Assembly: GCA_026400425.1 (NCBI GenBank)
Contig: JAPLPC010000073.1
Span: 405 to 5,960 of the forward strand
Source: Hyphomicrobiales bacterium
GTDB lineage: Bacteria > Pseudomonadota > Alphaproteobacteria > Rhizobiales > Xanthobacteraceae
Direction: 5' to 3'
DNA length: 5,556 nucleotides
The notes under the pieces are model-generated. The model saw only the letters and a list, made by a program, of their open reading frames with translations. It searched no databases and was not told the DNA's origin. Numbering within the stretch: the first letter of the stretch is position 1; every line of letters begins with the position of its first letter. The position numbers were made by a program, and so were the translations under genes. Of the stretch, positions 5,189 through 5,556 are shown one piece after another.

Positions 5189-5348
5189 AACTGATTTTCC
5201 GAACATTTTCGCAGGATTGCGCCTCCGGGACGCGGCGTCTTCGTGCGCTCGATCGATGTCGGCGCATGTCGGTTCTGCGGCATTCGCCCCGAAGTTCCTG
5301 ATCGACAGTCACGTTCAAGGAAACGCCGCAGATGATGGTCTGGCTGCG

Positions 5349-5556
5349 TTACATGGAAAATCCGAACAGCTTGGACGGATTCGTCACCAGCACCTTTTCG
5401 AGCAGGGTGTCGTCGGGCGCGTAACGATAGAGCAGTTCGAGCAGGTCGGCGTCGTTGGGCGGTTGCACCACCGAGACCGGATGCGGCCAGTCGCTGGCCC
5501 AGACGCAGCGGTCGGGAGCTGCTTCCAGATAGGCCTGCGCGACCAGCGTCGGGTAT
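5349..5556 (-). CDS. C-terminal end of an amidohydrolase-2 family metal-dependent hydrolase, 5' partial
   Basis: Reading leftward from the right edge, an open frame of 68 residues ends at TAA (5349-5351); the start lies outside the window. The visible part begins YPTLVAQAYLEAAPDRCVW and contains RCVWASDWPHP (16-26). This is the (G/A)(S/T)DWPHP signature of amidohydrolase-2 proteins, whose Asp (residue 22) is the conserved active-site Asp of the TIM barrel. It then runs NDADLLELLYRYAPDDTLLEKVLVTNPSKLFGF (34-66), the usual last helices with the NP.KLFGF ending. The family includes 2-pyrone-4,6-dicarboxylate hydrolase (LigI) and related lactone, amide or decarboxylating enzymes of aromatic-acid breakdown. 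The closing WPHP motif fits the LigI-like branch, but 68 residues cannot fix the reaction. It is convergent with the tRNA gene. Confidence 0.85.
   Translation of the reverse strand, partial: YPTLVAQAYLEAAPDRCVWASDWPHPVSVVQPPNDADLLELLYRYAPDDTLLEKVLVTNPSKLFGFSM

Overview
The window looks like chromosomal DNA of an alphaproteobacterium, most likely Bradyrhizobium, Rhodopseudomonas, Afipia or a close relative. The evidence is the high G+C with strong third-position bias, the protein sequences, an alphaproteobacterial-type tRNA-Met, and two interspersed palindromic repeats of kinds I recall as abundant in those genomes. No database search was run; family assignments come from motif recognition.

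Layout: (1) 2-448 (+), the C-terminal part of a probable ketopantoate-reductase-like protein. (2) 465-566, an intergenic two-hairpin repeat lying between two convergent genes. (3) 592-3701 (-), a tripartite tricarboxylate transporter operon transcribed tctC, tctB, tctA, with an 89-bp palindromic repeat between tctC and tctB. (4) 3702-4013, a divergent intergenic region with a possible tctC promoter, a perfect 11-bp inverted repeat and a small leader hairpin. (5) 4014-4934 (+), two small vicinal-oxygen-chelate (VOC) genes in tandem: an intact one with a TTG start, then a PhnB-like one broken by a one-base deletion. (6) 5041-5188 (+), a consensus-like promoter driving a tRNA with anticodon CAT. 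(7) 5349-5556 (-), the C-terminal end of an amidohydrolase-2 family metal hydrolase; it has no start inside the window but is clearly coding.

How it fits together: TctC is an exported binding protein that delivers a carboxylate-type solute to the TctA/TctB membrane complex. The amidohydrolase resembles the family of 2-pyrone-4,6-dicarboxylate hydrolase, and tct operons are often found near organic-acid or aromatic-acid catabolism genes. A shared substrate is conceivable, but the tRNA and VOC genes lie between them and nothing in the sequence proves it. The VOC pair forms its own small operon of unknown substrate.

I found no convincing undescribed multi-gene system. The items most worth checking are the PhnB-like frameshift, the repeat inside the tct operon, and the 11-bp inverted repeat upstream of tctC.
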